64,000 nt of DNA from an uncultured Microbacteriaceae bacterium (GTDB lineage Bacteria; Actinomycetota; Actinomycetes; Actinomycetales; Microbacteriaceae), in contig CANKXX010000006.1 in assembly GCA_947487835.1 (NCBI GenBank), forward strand, positions 124,001-188,000, given 5' to 3'. Below are positions 1-8,012 of the stretch, in pieces. A program made the translations under genes and the position numbers. The notes beneath the pieces are model-generated. The model was given only the letters and a program-made list of their open reading frames with translations. It did not search any database and was not told where the DNA came from. Each line of letters opens with the position of its first letter. Within the stretch, counting starts at the first letter, position 1.

Positions 1-950
1 CCAAGGACGTGTCCGAGGCCGACCTGAAGAAGGCCTACCGCAAGCTCGCGCGGAAGTATCACCCGGACGCGAATCCCGGTGATGCTTCCGCCGAGGCGCG
101 GTTCAAGGAGATCAGCGAGGCCCACTCGGTGCTGAGCGACTCCGCCCAGCGGGCCGAGTACGACCAGATCCGCGCCATGGGATCGGGTGCCCGGTTCAGC
201 GCCCCCTCGGGCGCGGGCGGCGGCGCGGGCGGCTTCGAGGACGTCTTCGGCAGCATGTTCGGCGGCGGCGGCGGCCGGGGTGGCCGCACCTCCTTCCCGC
301 AGGGCGGCGGCTTCGAGGACATCCTCGGCGGCATGTTCGGCGGCGGTGGCGGCTTCGGCCAGCCCTCGGGCGGTTTCCGCGGCTTCGGTGGCCCCACGCC
401 GGGCCGCGACGTCACGGCGAGCACGACGATCGACTTCGTCACCGCGACCAAGGGCGACACCGTGCACCTGCAGACGTCGGACGGGAAGCCCATCAACGTG
501 CGCGTGCCTGCCGGCGTTACGGACGGCCAGAAGATCCGCGTCCCCGGCAAGGGGCAGTCCAGCCCAGACGGCGGCGCGGCCGGCGACCTGATCCTCACGG
601 TCTCCGTGCGCAGGCACCCCGTCTTCGAGCGGGACGGTCTGAACCTGCGGGTGAACGTGCCCGTCACGTTCGCGGAGGCCGTGCTCGGCGCGACCATCGA
701 GGTGCCGACGCTCGGCGGGGATCCGGTGCGGCTCAAGGTGGCCCCCGGAACGTCGAGCGGGAAGATCCTGCGCGTGAAGGGCAGGGGTGTGAAGACCGCG
801 AAGGGCGAGGGCGACCTGCTCGCGCGCATCGAGGTCGCCGTGCCCGGCCGACTCACGGATGCCCAGCGCGAGGCGCTGCAGGCGTTCACCGCGGGCGGCC
901 CGCAGGAGAACCCGCGGACGGAGCTGATCGAACGGGCCCGTTCGGTCTGA
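1..950 (+). CDS. dnaJ: DnaJ/CbpA-type co-chaperone (5' truncated by window edge)
   Basis: Hsp40 co-chaperone that stimulates DnaK ATPase and delivers unfolded clients. The reading frame is already open at base 3, and residues before the GTG at 9 (Lys-Asp-Val) match the end of J-domain helix I, so the true start lies upstream of the window. The visible part has the J-domain HPD motif (YHPDANPGD), a long Gly/Phe-rich linker with repeated FGGGG stretches, and two C-terminal substrate-binding domains. The four CxxCxGxG zinc-finger repeats of classical DnaJ are absent, so it is a type II (CbpA-like) protein. It is followed 19 bases later by hspR, the usual end of the actinobacterial dnaK-grpE-dnaJ-hspR operon. 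Identification is secure; dnaK and grpE are presumed upstream but not visible. Confidence 0.95.
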   Translation, partial: KDVSEADLKKAYRKLARKYHPDANPGDASAEARFKEISEAHSVLSDSAQRAEYDQIRAMGSGARFSAPSGAGGGAGGFEDVFGSMFGGGGGRGGRTSFPQGGGFEDILGGMFGGGGGFGQPSGGFRGFGGPTPGRDVTASTTIDFVTATKGDTVHLQTSDGKPINVRVPAGVTDGQKIRVPGKGQSSPDGGAAGDLILTVSVRRHPVFERDGLNLRVNVPVTFAEAVLGATIEVPTLGGDPVRLKVAPGTSSGKILRVKGRGVKTAKGEGDLLARIEVAVPGRLTDAQREALQAFTAGGPQENPRTELIERARSV

Positions 951-969
951 CGAGGAAGGCGGAGGGATC

Positions 970-1407
970 ATGAGCGACACCGGTTCCATGGACGAGAACG
1001 CCCCCGTGTTCGGGATCTCCGTCGCCGCCGAGCTCGCGGGCATGCACCCGCAGACCCTGCGCCAGTACGACCGCCTCGGGCTCGTTCGCCCCACCCGCAC
1101 CGCCGGGAAGTCGCGCCGGTACTCCATGCGCGACATCGTGCAGCTGCGCGAGGTTGCCCGTCTGGGCGCGGAGGGCGTGAGCCTCGAGGGCATCGCGCGC
1201 ATCCTGCAGCTCGAGAACGAGGTCGTCGCCCTGCGCCACCGCGTGCGCGAGCTGGAGGGCGCGCTGGCCGACGAGCTGCTCAACCGGCCCGGGCGCCGCG
1301 TGTTCGCCGCGCGCGGGGACGGCAACGTCATCTCGCTCCGGGCGGGCACCCGCGCCCAGCGGCCCACCGACATCGTGGTGTGGCGGCCGATCCTCCCCGA
1401 GGAGTAG
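970..1407 (+). CDS. hspR: HspR, MerR-family heat-shock repressor
   Basis: Autoregulated repressor of the dnaK operon and other heat-shock genes, acting on HAIR operators with DnaK as co-repressor (known for the family). The 145-residue protein has a MerR winged helix-turn-helix at about residues 13-80 (LRQYDRLGLVRP, then RRYSMRDI) and a coiled coil after it (LENEVVALRHRVRELEG). The start is ATG 970 with GGAGG nine bases upstream. It follows dnaJ directly, as expected. A HAIR-like operator lies in this same window upstream of clpB at 19576, so clpB is a likely target. Confidence 0.95.
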   Translation: MSDTGSMDENAPVFGISVAAELAGMHPQTLRQYDRLGLVRPTRTAGKSRRYSMRDIVQLREVARLGAEGVSLEGIARILQLENEVVALRHRVRELEGALADELLNRPGRRVFAARGDGNVISLRAGTRAQRPTDIVVWRPILPEE

Positions 1408-1455
1408 CCGCCAGCCTCGGTACTCGGGGTGCTGCAGGGAGTGCCGCTCCGCTCC

Positions 1456-1461
1456 TAGTCT
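1456..1461 (+). promoter_or_regulatory. Candidate -10 box TAGTCT, leaderless start
   Basis: TAGTCT lies exactly six bases before ATG 1468, and there is no Shine-Dalgarno sequence between, which fits a transcript starting at the ATG. Inferred from spacing only; no clear -35 is visible. Confidence 0.45.
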
Positions 1462-1467
1462 GAGCAC

Positions 1468-2304
1468 ATGACGATGCCGCCGGAGCAGCCCCACGCACAG
1501 CCGCGGTACGGGGCGCCGCAGGGACAGCAGCCGCACGGGCAGCCGCAGTACGGGCAACCGCCGTACGGGCAGCCGCAGTACGGGCAACCGCCGTACGGGC
1601 AGCCGCAGTACGGGCAACCGCCGTACGGACAGCAGTCGCCATACCGGCAGCCGTTCGGCGGGCAGGAGCACGGTGCGATGCCCGTGCGACCGCCGGCGCC
1701 GCCGCTGCAGCCGCGGCAGAAGCGCGGTGCGTTCATCGCGGGCGCGGTCTCCCTCAACCTGGTCAATCTCGGCGGCTCGATGCTGCTCGCCGCGATCATC
1801 CTCGGTGTCATCCTCGCTTTCTTCTCTGCGCTGCTGACCGCGGCGTCGCGGGGCGCGGACGGCGTGCGCATCGACCCCCAGGCGCAGGGGGTCTTCGAGC
1901 TGCTCGAGACCGTCAATGCGCCGGCGTGGTTACTCGGAGCCGGGCTCCTCGGCCTTGCGATCCTCGTGCTCGGCGTCTTCACGTCGTTCTGGATCCTGCG
2001 CGCGCACGACGTCGTGCGCCCCTGGGCCGTGACCTGGAGCTCGATCGGCATCTCGATCCCCGCGCTCGCGATCGTCTCGTCCGTGCTGTCGGTGCTGGGT
2101 CAGGTCGTCGGCACGCTGTCGCTCAGCTCGCTGTTCCCGGCACCAGGTGCCGCCGTCCCCGACGCGACGGCGGTCGGCTTCGGCACGGGCATCGCCCTCG
2201 CGATCGTGAGCGTGATTGTATCCCTCGTCGTGTTCGCGGTGGTGGGCGCCCTCATCTGGTGGTGGATGGCCCACGTCCTGCGCCGCCCCGCCCCCACGCA
2301 GTAG
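1468..2304 (+). CDS. Membrane protein with Pro/Gln/Tyr-rich repeat N-terminus
   Basis: A 278-residue protein of unknown function. Residues 1-75 are a low-complexity cytoplasmic tail built of [10 protein letters not shown] repeats; the rest holds about four hydrophobic segments (near 92-128, 150-180, 190-218 and 238-270), ending in [11 protein letters not shown]. Such Pro/Gln/Tyr-rich heads on small multi-pass proteins are common in Actinobacteria and are thought to be disordered. Start chosen at ATG 1468, preceded by a TAGTCT hexamer six bases away and no ribosome binding site. It is transcribed alone, between hspR and an AraC-type gene. No enzyme motif is visible. Confidence 0.85.
   Translation: MTMPPEQPHAQPRYGAPQGQQPHGQPQYGQPPYGQPQYGQPPYGQPQYGQPPYGQQSPYRQPFGGQEHGAMPVRPPAPPLQPRQKRGAFIAGAVSLNLVNLGGSMLLAAIILGVILAFFSALLTAASRGADGVRIDPQAQGVFELLETVNAPAWLLGAGLLGLAILVLGVFTSFWILRAHDVVRPWAVTWSSIGISIPALAIVSSVLSVLGQVVGTLSLSSLFPAPGAAVPDATAVGFGTGIALAIVSVIVSLVVFAVVGALIWWWMAHVLRRPAPTQ
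1537..1626 (+). repeat. Three perfect 30-bp tandem repeats inside a CDS
   Basis: Copies occupy 1537-1566, 1567-1596 and 1597-1626 without a mismatch and encode the decapeptide [10 protein letters not shown], with partial copies on both sides. The period is a multiple of three, so copy-number change would keep the frame. Confidence 0.9.
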
Positions 2305-2341
2305 CGGAGGTGCCGAGCGCCGGATGCGGTCGCACGGTCAT

Positions 2342-2367
2342 ACGGTCGCTGAGCTTGTCGAAGCGAC
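2342..2367 (+). repeat. 26-nt palindromic intergenic repeat, copy 1
   Basis: One unit of the dispersed family: ACG, stem GTCGCT, loop with GAGCTTGTCGA, stem AGCGAC. It lies between two codirectional genes, 38 bases after the membrane-protein stop, and with the copy at 3431 (opposite orientation) it brackets the AraC-type gene. Confidence 0.85.
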
Positions 2368-2492
2368 GTGAGGTGCGCGCGGTCCGAGGCGGGGAGCGTT
2401 CTTCACTGGGCGGTGATGAGCGACCGGATCGGTCCTGAAGAGTAGGGTCCGGGCCGCGACGACCCGGGAGGGTGGAGGTCGAAGGGAGCGCC

Positions 2493-3359
2493 ATGATCGC
2501 GCAGCTGAACAGGCTCGTCGAGCTCATCGAGGAGCGTCTGACCGATGAGATCGATGTGCTCGAGCTGTCGGCAGGGCTCGGCACCACCGAGTACCACCTC
2601 CGAAGGATGTTCTCCTCGCTGGCGGGTATGCCGATCTCCGAGTACATCCGGCGTCGACGCATGACACTCGCCGCCGCAGACGTCCTGGGAGGCGGCGACC
2701 TCCTCAGCATCGCGGTGCGATACGGCTACGGATCGAGCGAGGCGTTCGCCCGGGCATTCCGCTCCGTGCACGGCGTGAGTCCTGCCGACGTCCGGCGATC
2801 CGGTGGCCCCCTTCGAACACAACCGCAACTCAGATTCCGCCTGACCGTAGAAGGGAACTCGACCATGGACACCCGCCTCGCCCATCGACCGGCATTTCGC
2901 CTTGTCGGGCACGCCACCCGCGTGCCGCTCCAGCACGAGGGCATCAACCCGCACATCCAAGCGCACATCGCCTCGCTGCCGGCAACCGAACACGCTCGAC
3001 TCAAGGCACTGGGCGACACCGACCCCGCGGGCCTGTTGCAAGTGAGCGCCGACGTCGACCTGGACTACACCGAGGGAAGCGAGCTCACCTACCTGCATGG
3101 AGTTGCCGTCACCCAGGGCACCGCAATCCCCGACGATCTGGACACGATCGAAGTTCCTGCCGGCACCTGGGCGGTGTTCCGCGCGGAGGGCGACTATCCA
3201 GCCGCTCTCCAGACGGTCTGGGCGGCCACCGCGACGGACTGGTTCCCCTCCAACCCCTGGCGGCTCCGACCGGGGCCCTCCATCGTCGCCGTCCTAGAGC
3301 GCAACGACGACTTCAGCACCGCCACCTGCGAACTGTGGCTTCCCGTCGAGCGCACCTGA
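2493..3359 (+). CDS. AraC-family regulator with GyrI-like effector domain
   Basis: Transcription factor of 288 residues. The N-terminal third carries two helix-turn-helix motifs of AraC type (LSAGLGTTEYHLRRMF, then IAVRYGYGSSEAFARAFR). From about residue 130 it has a GyrI/SOUL-like small-molecule-binding domain with conserved aromatic positions (PAGTWAVFRAEGDY). The family includes Rob- and BmrR-like drug- or stress-sensing regulators; the ligand here is unknown. ATG 2493 is preferred over GTG 2472 because GAAGGGAG sits just before it. No obvious target lies next to it. It is bracketed by two dispersed repeats in inverted orientation and looks somewhat less GC-rich than its neighbours, which may indicate acquisition. 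Confidence 0.88.
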   Translation: MIAQLNRLVELIEERLTDEIDVLELSAGLGTTEYHLRRMFSSLAGMPISEYIRRRRMTLAAADVLGGGDLLSIAVRYGYGSSEAFARAFRSVHGVSPADVRRSGGPLRTQPQLRFRLTVEGNSTMDTRLAHRPAFRLVGHATRVPLQHEGINPHIQAHIASLPATEHARLKALGDTDPAGLLQVSADVDLDYTEGSELTYLHGVAVTQGTAIPDDLDTIEVPAGTWAVFRAEGDYPAALQTVWAATATDWFPSNPWRLRPGPSIVAVLERNDDFSTATCELWLPVERT

Positions 3360-3430
3360 TTCACCGTTTCACCTGCGGCACGCGGTCGCGATTCTGGTTC
3401 CGAGGTGCGGGCGGTCCGAGGTCGGGGAGC

Positions 3431-3456
3431 GTCCCTTCGACAGGCTCAGGGACCGT
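3431..3456 (-). repeat. 26-nt palindromic intergenic repeat, copy 2
   Basis: Unit with stem GTCCCT (3431-3436) and AGGGAC (3448-3453), followed by CGT. It lies between the convergent ends of the AraC-type gene and the sugar-catabolism operon, where it could act as a terminator. Confidence 0.85.
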
Positions 3457-3468
3457 AGGGGCTCGGGG

Positions 3469-4176
3469 TCAGGGGCGGAGGGTGCCCTTCGGCTCCGACC
3501 AGTGGCGGCCCGCGCGGAGGTGGTCCGCGACGAGGCGCTCCAGCGTCGTCCGCGGGGTGACGGCCGCAGGGTCGAGCACCTCGGCGAGCGGCCGGCGGAA
3601 GACGAACTTCGCCGCGGCCTCGTCACCCTCGTGCCCCGGCTCCGTCGGCTCGACGTCGAAGCGCCGGGCGAACGCGACGATGTTGCTCGTCGCGGGCAGC
3701 TGCAGCAGCGCGGGATCGAGGAGCCACGACGTGCAGATCATCGGCCCATCGCCGAACGCCGCACGGGCCTCGGCGAGCGACGCGTCGACCAGGTCCGGGC
3801 GCAGCGATCCGCCCTCGGGGATGTGGATGGCGCGGCCCTCGTCGGTCACCGCGCGCTCGAACTGCAGGCGGCCGAGCGCGAGGACGTCCCCGCGGAGCAG
3901 GCCGACCAGCCACGGCACGTCCACCGTGGCGCCGTAGGCCTCGATCTTGCGCCCGACGTCGGCGAGGGTCGCCCGGGTGACATCGTCGCCGACCCCCAGC
4001 GCGCGGTGCGCCTCGAGCGCGTCAGGCAGCACCGCGACCAGCGCGGGCGCGAGCGAGTCGACCGCCTCCGGCGCGTCGGACTCCCCGCGGACGGCGGCGC
4101 GCAACGCCAGCACGGATGGGTGGTCGGTGGCCAGCGGCTCCACGCCCGGGAGGCCGAGCGTCTCCGCGGCGGTCAT
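3469..4176 (-). CDS. Acyltransferase-domain (NAT_N/GNAT_C-like) protein
   Basis: A 235-residue protein, last gene of the sugar operon. The C-terminal half resembles the GNAT_C group of acyltransferase-like proteins (LDPALLQLPATSNIVAFARRF, then a FVFRRPL segment), and the N-terminal half is a helical region as in the matching NAT_N domain. Its role in amino-sugar catabolism is not established; acyl transfer to or from the sugar would be speculation. The ATG at 4176 overlaps the aldolase stop as ATGA, so the two genes are translationally coupled. Confidence is high that it is a gene and moderate for the family. Confidence 0.75.
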   Translation of the reverse strand: MTAAETLGLPGVEPLATDHPSVLALRAAVRGESDAPEAVDSLAPALVAVLPDALEAHRALGVGDDVTRATLADVGRKIEAYGATVDVPWLVGLLRGDVLALGRLQFERAVTDEGRAIHIPEGGSLRPDLVDASLAEARAAFGDGPMICTSWLLDPALLQLPATSNIVAFARRFDVEPTEPGHEGDEAAAKFVFRRPLAEVLDPAAVTPRTTLERLVADHLRAGRHWSEPKGTLRP

Positions 4177-5006
4177 GACGCGAGCAGGCGGAGCAGGCGC
4201 TCCACCTCGTCCGCGACGGCCGACCGTGCGGGCGCGACGTACTTGCGCGGGTCGACGAGGGCGTCGTCCGCCGCGAGGGCGGCGCGGACCTCGGCCGTGA
4301 ACAGGCCGTTCAGGTGGGTCGAGATGTTGATCTTCGTCATGCCCGCACACACCGCGCCGACCAGCTCGTCGTCGCTGAGGCCGGACGAGCCGTGCAGCAC
4401 GAGTGGCACGCCGACCGCACCGGCCAGCGCGGCGACCAGGTCGCGGTCGACCGAGGCGACGCGCGAGGTCATGGCGTGCGAGGTGCCCACGGCCACGGCC
4501 AGGGAGTCGACGCCGGTGGCCGCGACGAACGCGGCGGCGTCGCCGGGATCGGTCCGGACGCCGGGCGCGTGCACGCCGTCCTTGCCGCCGACCTCGCCGA
4601 GCTCCGCCTCCACGAGCACGCCGCGCGCGTGGCAGTGCTCGACGACGGCACGGGTCGTCGCGACGTTCTCGTCGTAAGGGAGGTGCGAGCCGTCGAACAT
4701 GACGCTCTGCACCCCGAGATCGACGGCGGCGTGCACGAGAGCGACGTCCTCGGCGTGGTCGAGGTGCACGATCGCGGGCACGGATGCGGCGCGTGCGATG
4801 GCGAGGCTGGCCAGCGCGATCGGCTCGAAGGCGCCGTGGTAGCGCGCGCAGTTCTGGCTGATCTGCAGCACGACTGGCCGCCCGGCGCGCTCGGCGCCCG
4901 CGACGATCGCCTCGGCGTGCTCGAGCAGCACCACGTTGAAGGCGCCGAGCCCGGTGCGGGCGCTCCGCGCCTCCGCGACGAGATCGAGAGTCGATGTGCT
5001 GGTCAT
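4173..5006 (-). CDS. Class II ketose-bisphosphate aldolase (tagatose/fructose type)
   Basis: Zinc-dependent aldolase of 277 residues that splits tagatose-1,6- or fructose-1,6-bisphosphate into dihydroxyacetone phosphate and glyceraldehyde 3-phosphate. Family motifs are in order: AFNVVLLEHAEAI, IVHLDHAEDV with the zinc-binding His, MFDGSHLPYDENV, VEAELGEVGGKDG, LVLHGSSGL and KINISTHLN. The canonical GTSHG is GTSHA here. Length is typical of GatY/KbaY. The ATG at 5006 is only two bases after the PfkB gene stop, and the end overlaps the next gene by ATGA. In this operon the likely substrate is tagatose-1,6-bisphosphate; the sequence alone does not exclude the fructose isomer. Confidence 0.93.
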   Translation of the reverse strand: MTSTSTLDLVAEARSARTGLGAFNVVLLEHAEAIVAGAERAGRPVVLQISQNCARYHGAFEPIALASLAIARAASVPAIVHLDHAEDVALVHAAVDLGVQSVMFDGSHLPYDENVATTRAVVEHCHARGVLVEAELGEVGGKDGVHAPGVRTDPGDAAAFVAATGVDSLAVAVGTSHAMTSRVASVDRDLVAALAGAVGVPLVLHGSSGLSDDELVGAVCAGMTKINISTHLNGLFTAEVRAALAADDALVDPRKYVAPARSAVADEVERLLRLLAS

Positions 5007-5008
5007 GG

Positions 5009-5959
5009 TCACCTCGTGGGGATGGGGAGGGGCAGGGTGGGGCGGTCGCCGGCCGGGAGCCGGTCGGCCAGGAGGGGAAGATCGTCGATGTCGATGCTGC
5101 CCGCAACCGGGGCGAGCACCGCGGCCGCACCGACGACGGAGGCCCAGCGCAGGCCCTCCTCGAGCGGAAGGCCGGAGTGCAGGGCGGCGACGAGTCCGGC
5201 GGTCGCCGCGTCGCCCGCGCCGGTCGGGTTGCCGTCGACGCCGGGGACCGCGGGCTGGCGGTGGCGCGAGCCTCCGGGCTCGACGGCGGTGAGCCCGTCC
5301 CCGCCGCGCGAGATCACGACGCAGCCGGCGCCGCGGGCCAGCAGCGCGGCCGCCGCATCCTCGAGGGTGTCGGTCGCGGTCGCGTCCCTCGCCTCGGCCT
5401 CGTTCGGCTTCACGATGTCGGCGCCCGCGTCGGCCGCCGCGAGGAGCGCCGCCCCGCTCGTATCCGCGACGACCCGCGCCCCCGATGCCCGGCCGGCGCG
5501 CACGAGGGCGCCGACCCGCTCGGGCGTGCTGCCGGGCGGGAATGAGCCCGACACGACGAGGAACCCGCCGGGCTCGCACAGCCGCGAGACCGCATCCGCG
5601 AGCTCGGTCCAGGCGGCGTCGGTCAGCGCCTCGCCCGGCTCGGCGTAGAGCGTGGGATGCGTGCGGCCGTCCACGACCGCGACCGTGGTGCGGGTGCCGC
5701 CCGGGACGCGAACGACGACCGCGTCGGCCCCCGCCTCGAGAAGCGACGCCTCGATCCATCGCCCGCCATCGCCGCCGAGGGGCTGCAGGGCCACGGCGGG
5801 CACGCCGAGCCGCCGCAGCACCGCGACGACGTTGAGGCCCTTGCCGCCGGGCCGGCGCGTCACCCGGGTGACCCGCACGGTCTCGCCGATCCGTTGCTCG
5901 GCCACCTCGTAGGTCACGTCGACGGCGGGGTTCGGCGTGAGCACGACTACCCGAGCCAC
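5009..5959 (-). CDS. PfkB-family sugar-phosphate kinase (tagatose-6-P or 1-phosphofructokinase type)
   Basis: Ribokinase-fold kinase of 316 residues. The N-terminus LTPNPAVDVTYEV and the RRPGGKGLNVVAVLRRLG segment are typical of FruK/LacC proteins, KPNEAEARD marks the middle, and NPTGAGDAATAGL holds the catalytic Asp. It probably phosphorylates tagatose-6-phosphate at C1 to feed the downstream aldolase. GTG 5959 is chosen because it gives the canonical N-terminus; it overlaps the end of nagA by 13 bases. Fructose-1-phosphate as substrate is the main alternative but fits the operon less well. Confidence 0.9.
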   Translation of the reverse strand: MARVVVLTPNPAVDVTYEVAEQRIGETVRVTRVTRRPGGKGLNVVAVLRRLGVPAVALQPLGGDGGRWIEASLLEAGADAVVVRVPGGTRTTVAVVDGRTHPTLYAEPGEALTDAAWTELADAVSRLCEPGGFLVVSGSFPPGSTPERVGALVRAGRASGARVVADTSGAALLAAADAGADIVKPNEAEARDATATDTLEDAAAALLARGAGCVVISRGGDGLTAVEPGGSRHRQPAVPGVDGNPTGAGDAATAGLVAALHSGLPLEEGLRWASVVGAAAVLAPVAGSIDIDDLPLLADRLPAGDRPTLPLPIPTR

Positions 5960-7104
5960 GTGCCCGCCCTCAGGGTCCTCGCCACGCCCGCCGGGCCGAG
6001 CTCCACGAGGTCGGCGGCGGCGCCGACGGTCAGCGCGTGGCCGGCGAGTCGGAGCGCGCGGGCGGGCCGGATGCTGGTCATGGAGGCGATCTCGGCGGCA
6101 TCCGCGCCGCGCGCCAGAAGCCGCGCCACGGACCCGCCGACCGTAGTGGTGCTTCCGGCGAGGGAGGAGTTGTCGGCCAGGTTGGCGACCCCGTCCGTCA
6201 CGACGACGGTCGTCCCGCCCATCTCGTACACGCCGTCGCCCAGGCCGGTCGCGGCCATGGCGTCGGAGACGAGCGTCATGCGCCCCGCGGCGCTTCCCCG
6301 CACAACGTCGACGGCCTCGTCCTCGAGGTGGTGCCCGTCGCCGATCACCTCGACGGTGAGCCGGTCGTCGGTCAGCGCGACGCCGACGGGACCGGGGGCG
6401 CGGTGGTGCATCGGCGGCATGCCGTTGAAGACGTGGGTGACGACGGTCGCGCCCGCGTCGATGCCGCGGCGCATCTGATCGGCCGAGGCGGCTGTGTGAC
6501 CGAGCGCGACGACGACGCCCGCGGCCACGAGCGTCTCGATGGCGGCCAGGGCGCCGGGCAGCTCCGGAGCGACGGTGATCATCGACAGGGTGCCGTCCGC
6601 AGCGTCGAGGAGGGCGTCGACCGATGCCGGGTCGGGATCGCGGAGCAGCGCGGGGTCGTGGGCGCCTCGACGCTCGTGACACAGGAAGGGGCCCTCGAGG
6701 TGCACGCCCGCGAGGTGCCCGGCGCGCACGAGCGGCGCGAGCTCGCGCAGCCGGGCGATGGTGAGGGGGAGCTCGCTTGTCGCGATCGAGGCGAGCAGCG
6801 TCGTGCTGCCCGCGGCGGCGTGGAAGTCGATGGCCGGCCGGGGGTCGGCGCCGACGGCACCGAAGTCGACGCCCACCGCGCCGTGCACGTGCGCGTCGAC
6901 GAAGCCGGGCACGACCGTGCCGAGCCGCGTGGCGGGCGCATTCACGGAGTCCCCGGCGTCCCCGGAGTCTCCGGCGGCACTGCCGATGCCGCGTTCGACG
7001 ATCACGCCGTCCTCGACCCGGAGCCAGGCGGGTCCGTCGTGGCCGTCGCCGTCGACCAGGCGACCGATGGTGAGCAGCGTGCCTGCGGTCCTCCGGTCGC
7101 TCAC
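5947..7104 (-). CDS. nagA: N-acetylhexosamine-6-phosphate deacetylase
   Basis: Metal-dependent amidohydrolase of 385 residues removing acetate from GlcNAc-6-P or GalNAc-6-P. Visible motifs are the HxH metal site (GFVDAHVHGAVGVDF), the metal-binding Glu in HLEGPF, His in ALGHTAAS and THVFNGMPPMHHR, and the catalytic Asp in VSDAMAATGLGDG. The GTG start at 7104 overlaps the stop of the ROK gene (GTGA). Being between a sugar kinase and a SIS isomerase in a tagatose-type pathway, it may act on GalNAc-6-P (AgaA-like) rather than GlcNAc-6-P; sequence alone does not settle this. Confidence 0.94.
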   Translation of the reverse strand: MSDRRTAGTLLTIGRLVDGDGHDGPAWLRVEDGVIVERGIGSAAGDSGDAGDSVNAPATRLGTVVPGFVDAHVHGAVGVDFGAVGADPRPAIDFHAAAGSTTLLASIATSELPLTIARLRELAPLVRAGHLAGVHLEGPFLCHERRGAHDPALLRDPDPASVDALLDAADGTLSMITVAPELPGALAAIETLVAAGVVVALGHTAASADQMRRGIDAGATVVTHVFNGMPPMHHRAPGPVGVALTDDRLTVEVIGDGHHLEDEAVDVVRGSAAGRMTLVSDAMAATGLGDGVYEMGGTTVVVTDGVANLADNSSLAGSTTTVGGSVARLLARGADAAEIASMTSIRPARALRLAGHALTVGAAADLVELGPAGVARTLRAGTWLG

Positions 7105-8012
7105 GCGACGACCTCGGCGCTCGTGCGCAGGTCCTGCGCGAGGAGCGCGGCGCCGAGCGCGGCGGCGATGTCGCCGTGCTCCGCGGACACGAGCACCGGC
7201 ATGCGCAGGTTCGTCAGGCGCCTCGCGACGTCGATGCGGAGGGGATCGAGCAACAGGTCGCCCGCCTGCGCGAGCCCGCCGCCGAGGATGACGGTCGAGA
7301 CACCGAGCACGGCGACCATGCCGGCGAGTGACTCCGCGAGCACGGCGACGGTGTCCGCCCAGACCGCCGAGGCGTCCGCATCACCCGCGGCCACGCGTAG
7401 CGCGACCGCGCGCGCATCAGGCTCGTCCGCCCGTGCGGCGGTCGCGTTGGCGGAGGCGACCTCCTCCATGCGCCTGCCGGCATGCGTCCCGGAGCCGAGG
7501 ACGAGCTGACCGATCTCGCCGGCCCAGCCGCCCGAGACGAGCGTGCGCCCGTCGATCAGGAACGCGGCCGCGACACCGGTGCCGATCGCCACGAAGGCGA
7601 CGCCGCCGGTGAGCCCGCGCCCCGCGCCGGACCGCTGCTCGGCGACGGCCCCCGCCCGCACGTCCTGCCCGAACGCGACGGGGACGCCGAGCCGCTGCTC
7701 GAGCAGCGCGCGGAGCGGCGCATCGAAGAATCCGACGTTGGCGGAGCGGACCGCGACCCCCTCGATCTCGTCGACGATGCCGGGCACGACGACGCCGACC
7801 GGAAACCCGCCCGAACCGCCGAGCGCGGAGACGACCTTCGCAACGGCGTCCGCGACGCGCTCGCCCGTCGGGTCCGGCTTCGGCGTCGGCGCGCGGTGCT
7901 CGGCGAGCACCCGGCCGTCGTCGGACACGCGGATCGCCTTGATGGTGGTGCCGCCGACGTCGATGCCGACGGTGCCACCCGGCGATCCGGCCGAGGGGGT
8001 TCCGGGGGTCAC
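7101..8012 (-). CDS. ROK-family sugar kinase lacking the zinc motif
   Basis: ASKHA-fold kinase of 303 residues with the ATP phosphate-binding motif IDVGGTTIKA, the GVVVPGIV region, catalytic Asp in FGQDVRAGAVAE and the second phosphate motif AIGTGVAAAF. It is the probable 6-kinase for the imported N-acetylhexosamine. The ROK zinc site CxCGxxGCxE is replaced by GSGTHAGRRMEEVAS, with no cysteines, so it belongs to the minority of ROK kinases without bound zinc. GTG 8012 overlaps the SIS gene stop as GTGA. Substrate is inferred from the operon. Confidence 0.9.
   Translation of the reverse strand: MTPGTPSAGSPGGTVGIDVGGTTIKAIRVSDDGRVLAEHRAPTPKPDPTGERVADAVAKVVSALGGSGGFPVGVVVPGIVDEIEGVAVRSANVGFFDAPLRALLEQRLGVPVAFGQDVRAGAVAEQRSGAGRGLTGGVAFVAIGTGVAAAFLIDGRTLVSGGWAGEIGQLVLGSGTHAGRRMEEVASANATAARADEPDARAVALRVAAGDADASAVWADTVAVLAESLAGMVAVLGVSTVILGGGLAQAGDLLLDPLRIDVARRLTNLRMPVLVSAEHGDIAAALGAALLAQDLRTSAEVVA

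Noticed and set aside
886-1671. Long minus-strand open frames opposite hspR and the Pro/Gln-rich repeats
   Set aside because: The translation is Leu/Arg/Pro repeats mirroring the plus-strand tandem repeat and overlaps two well-supported genes.
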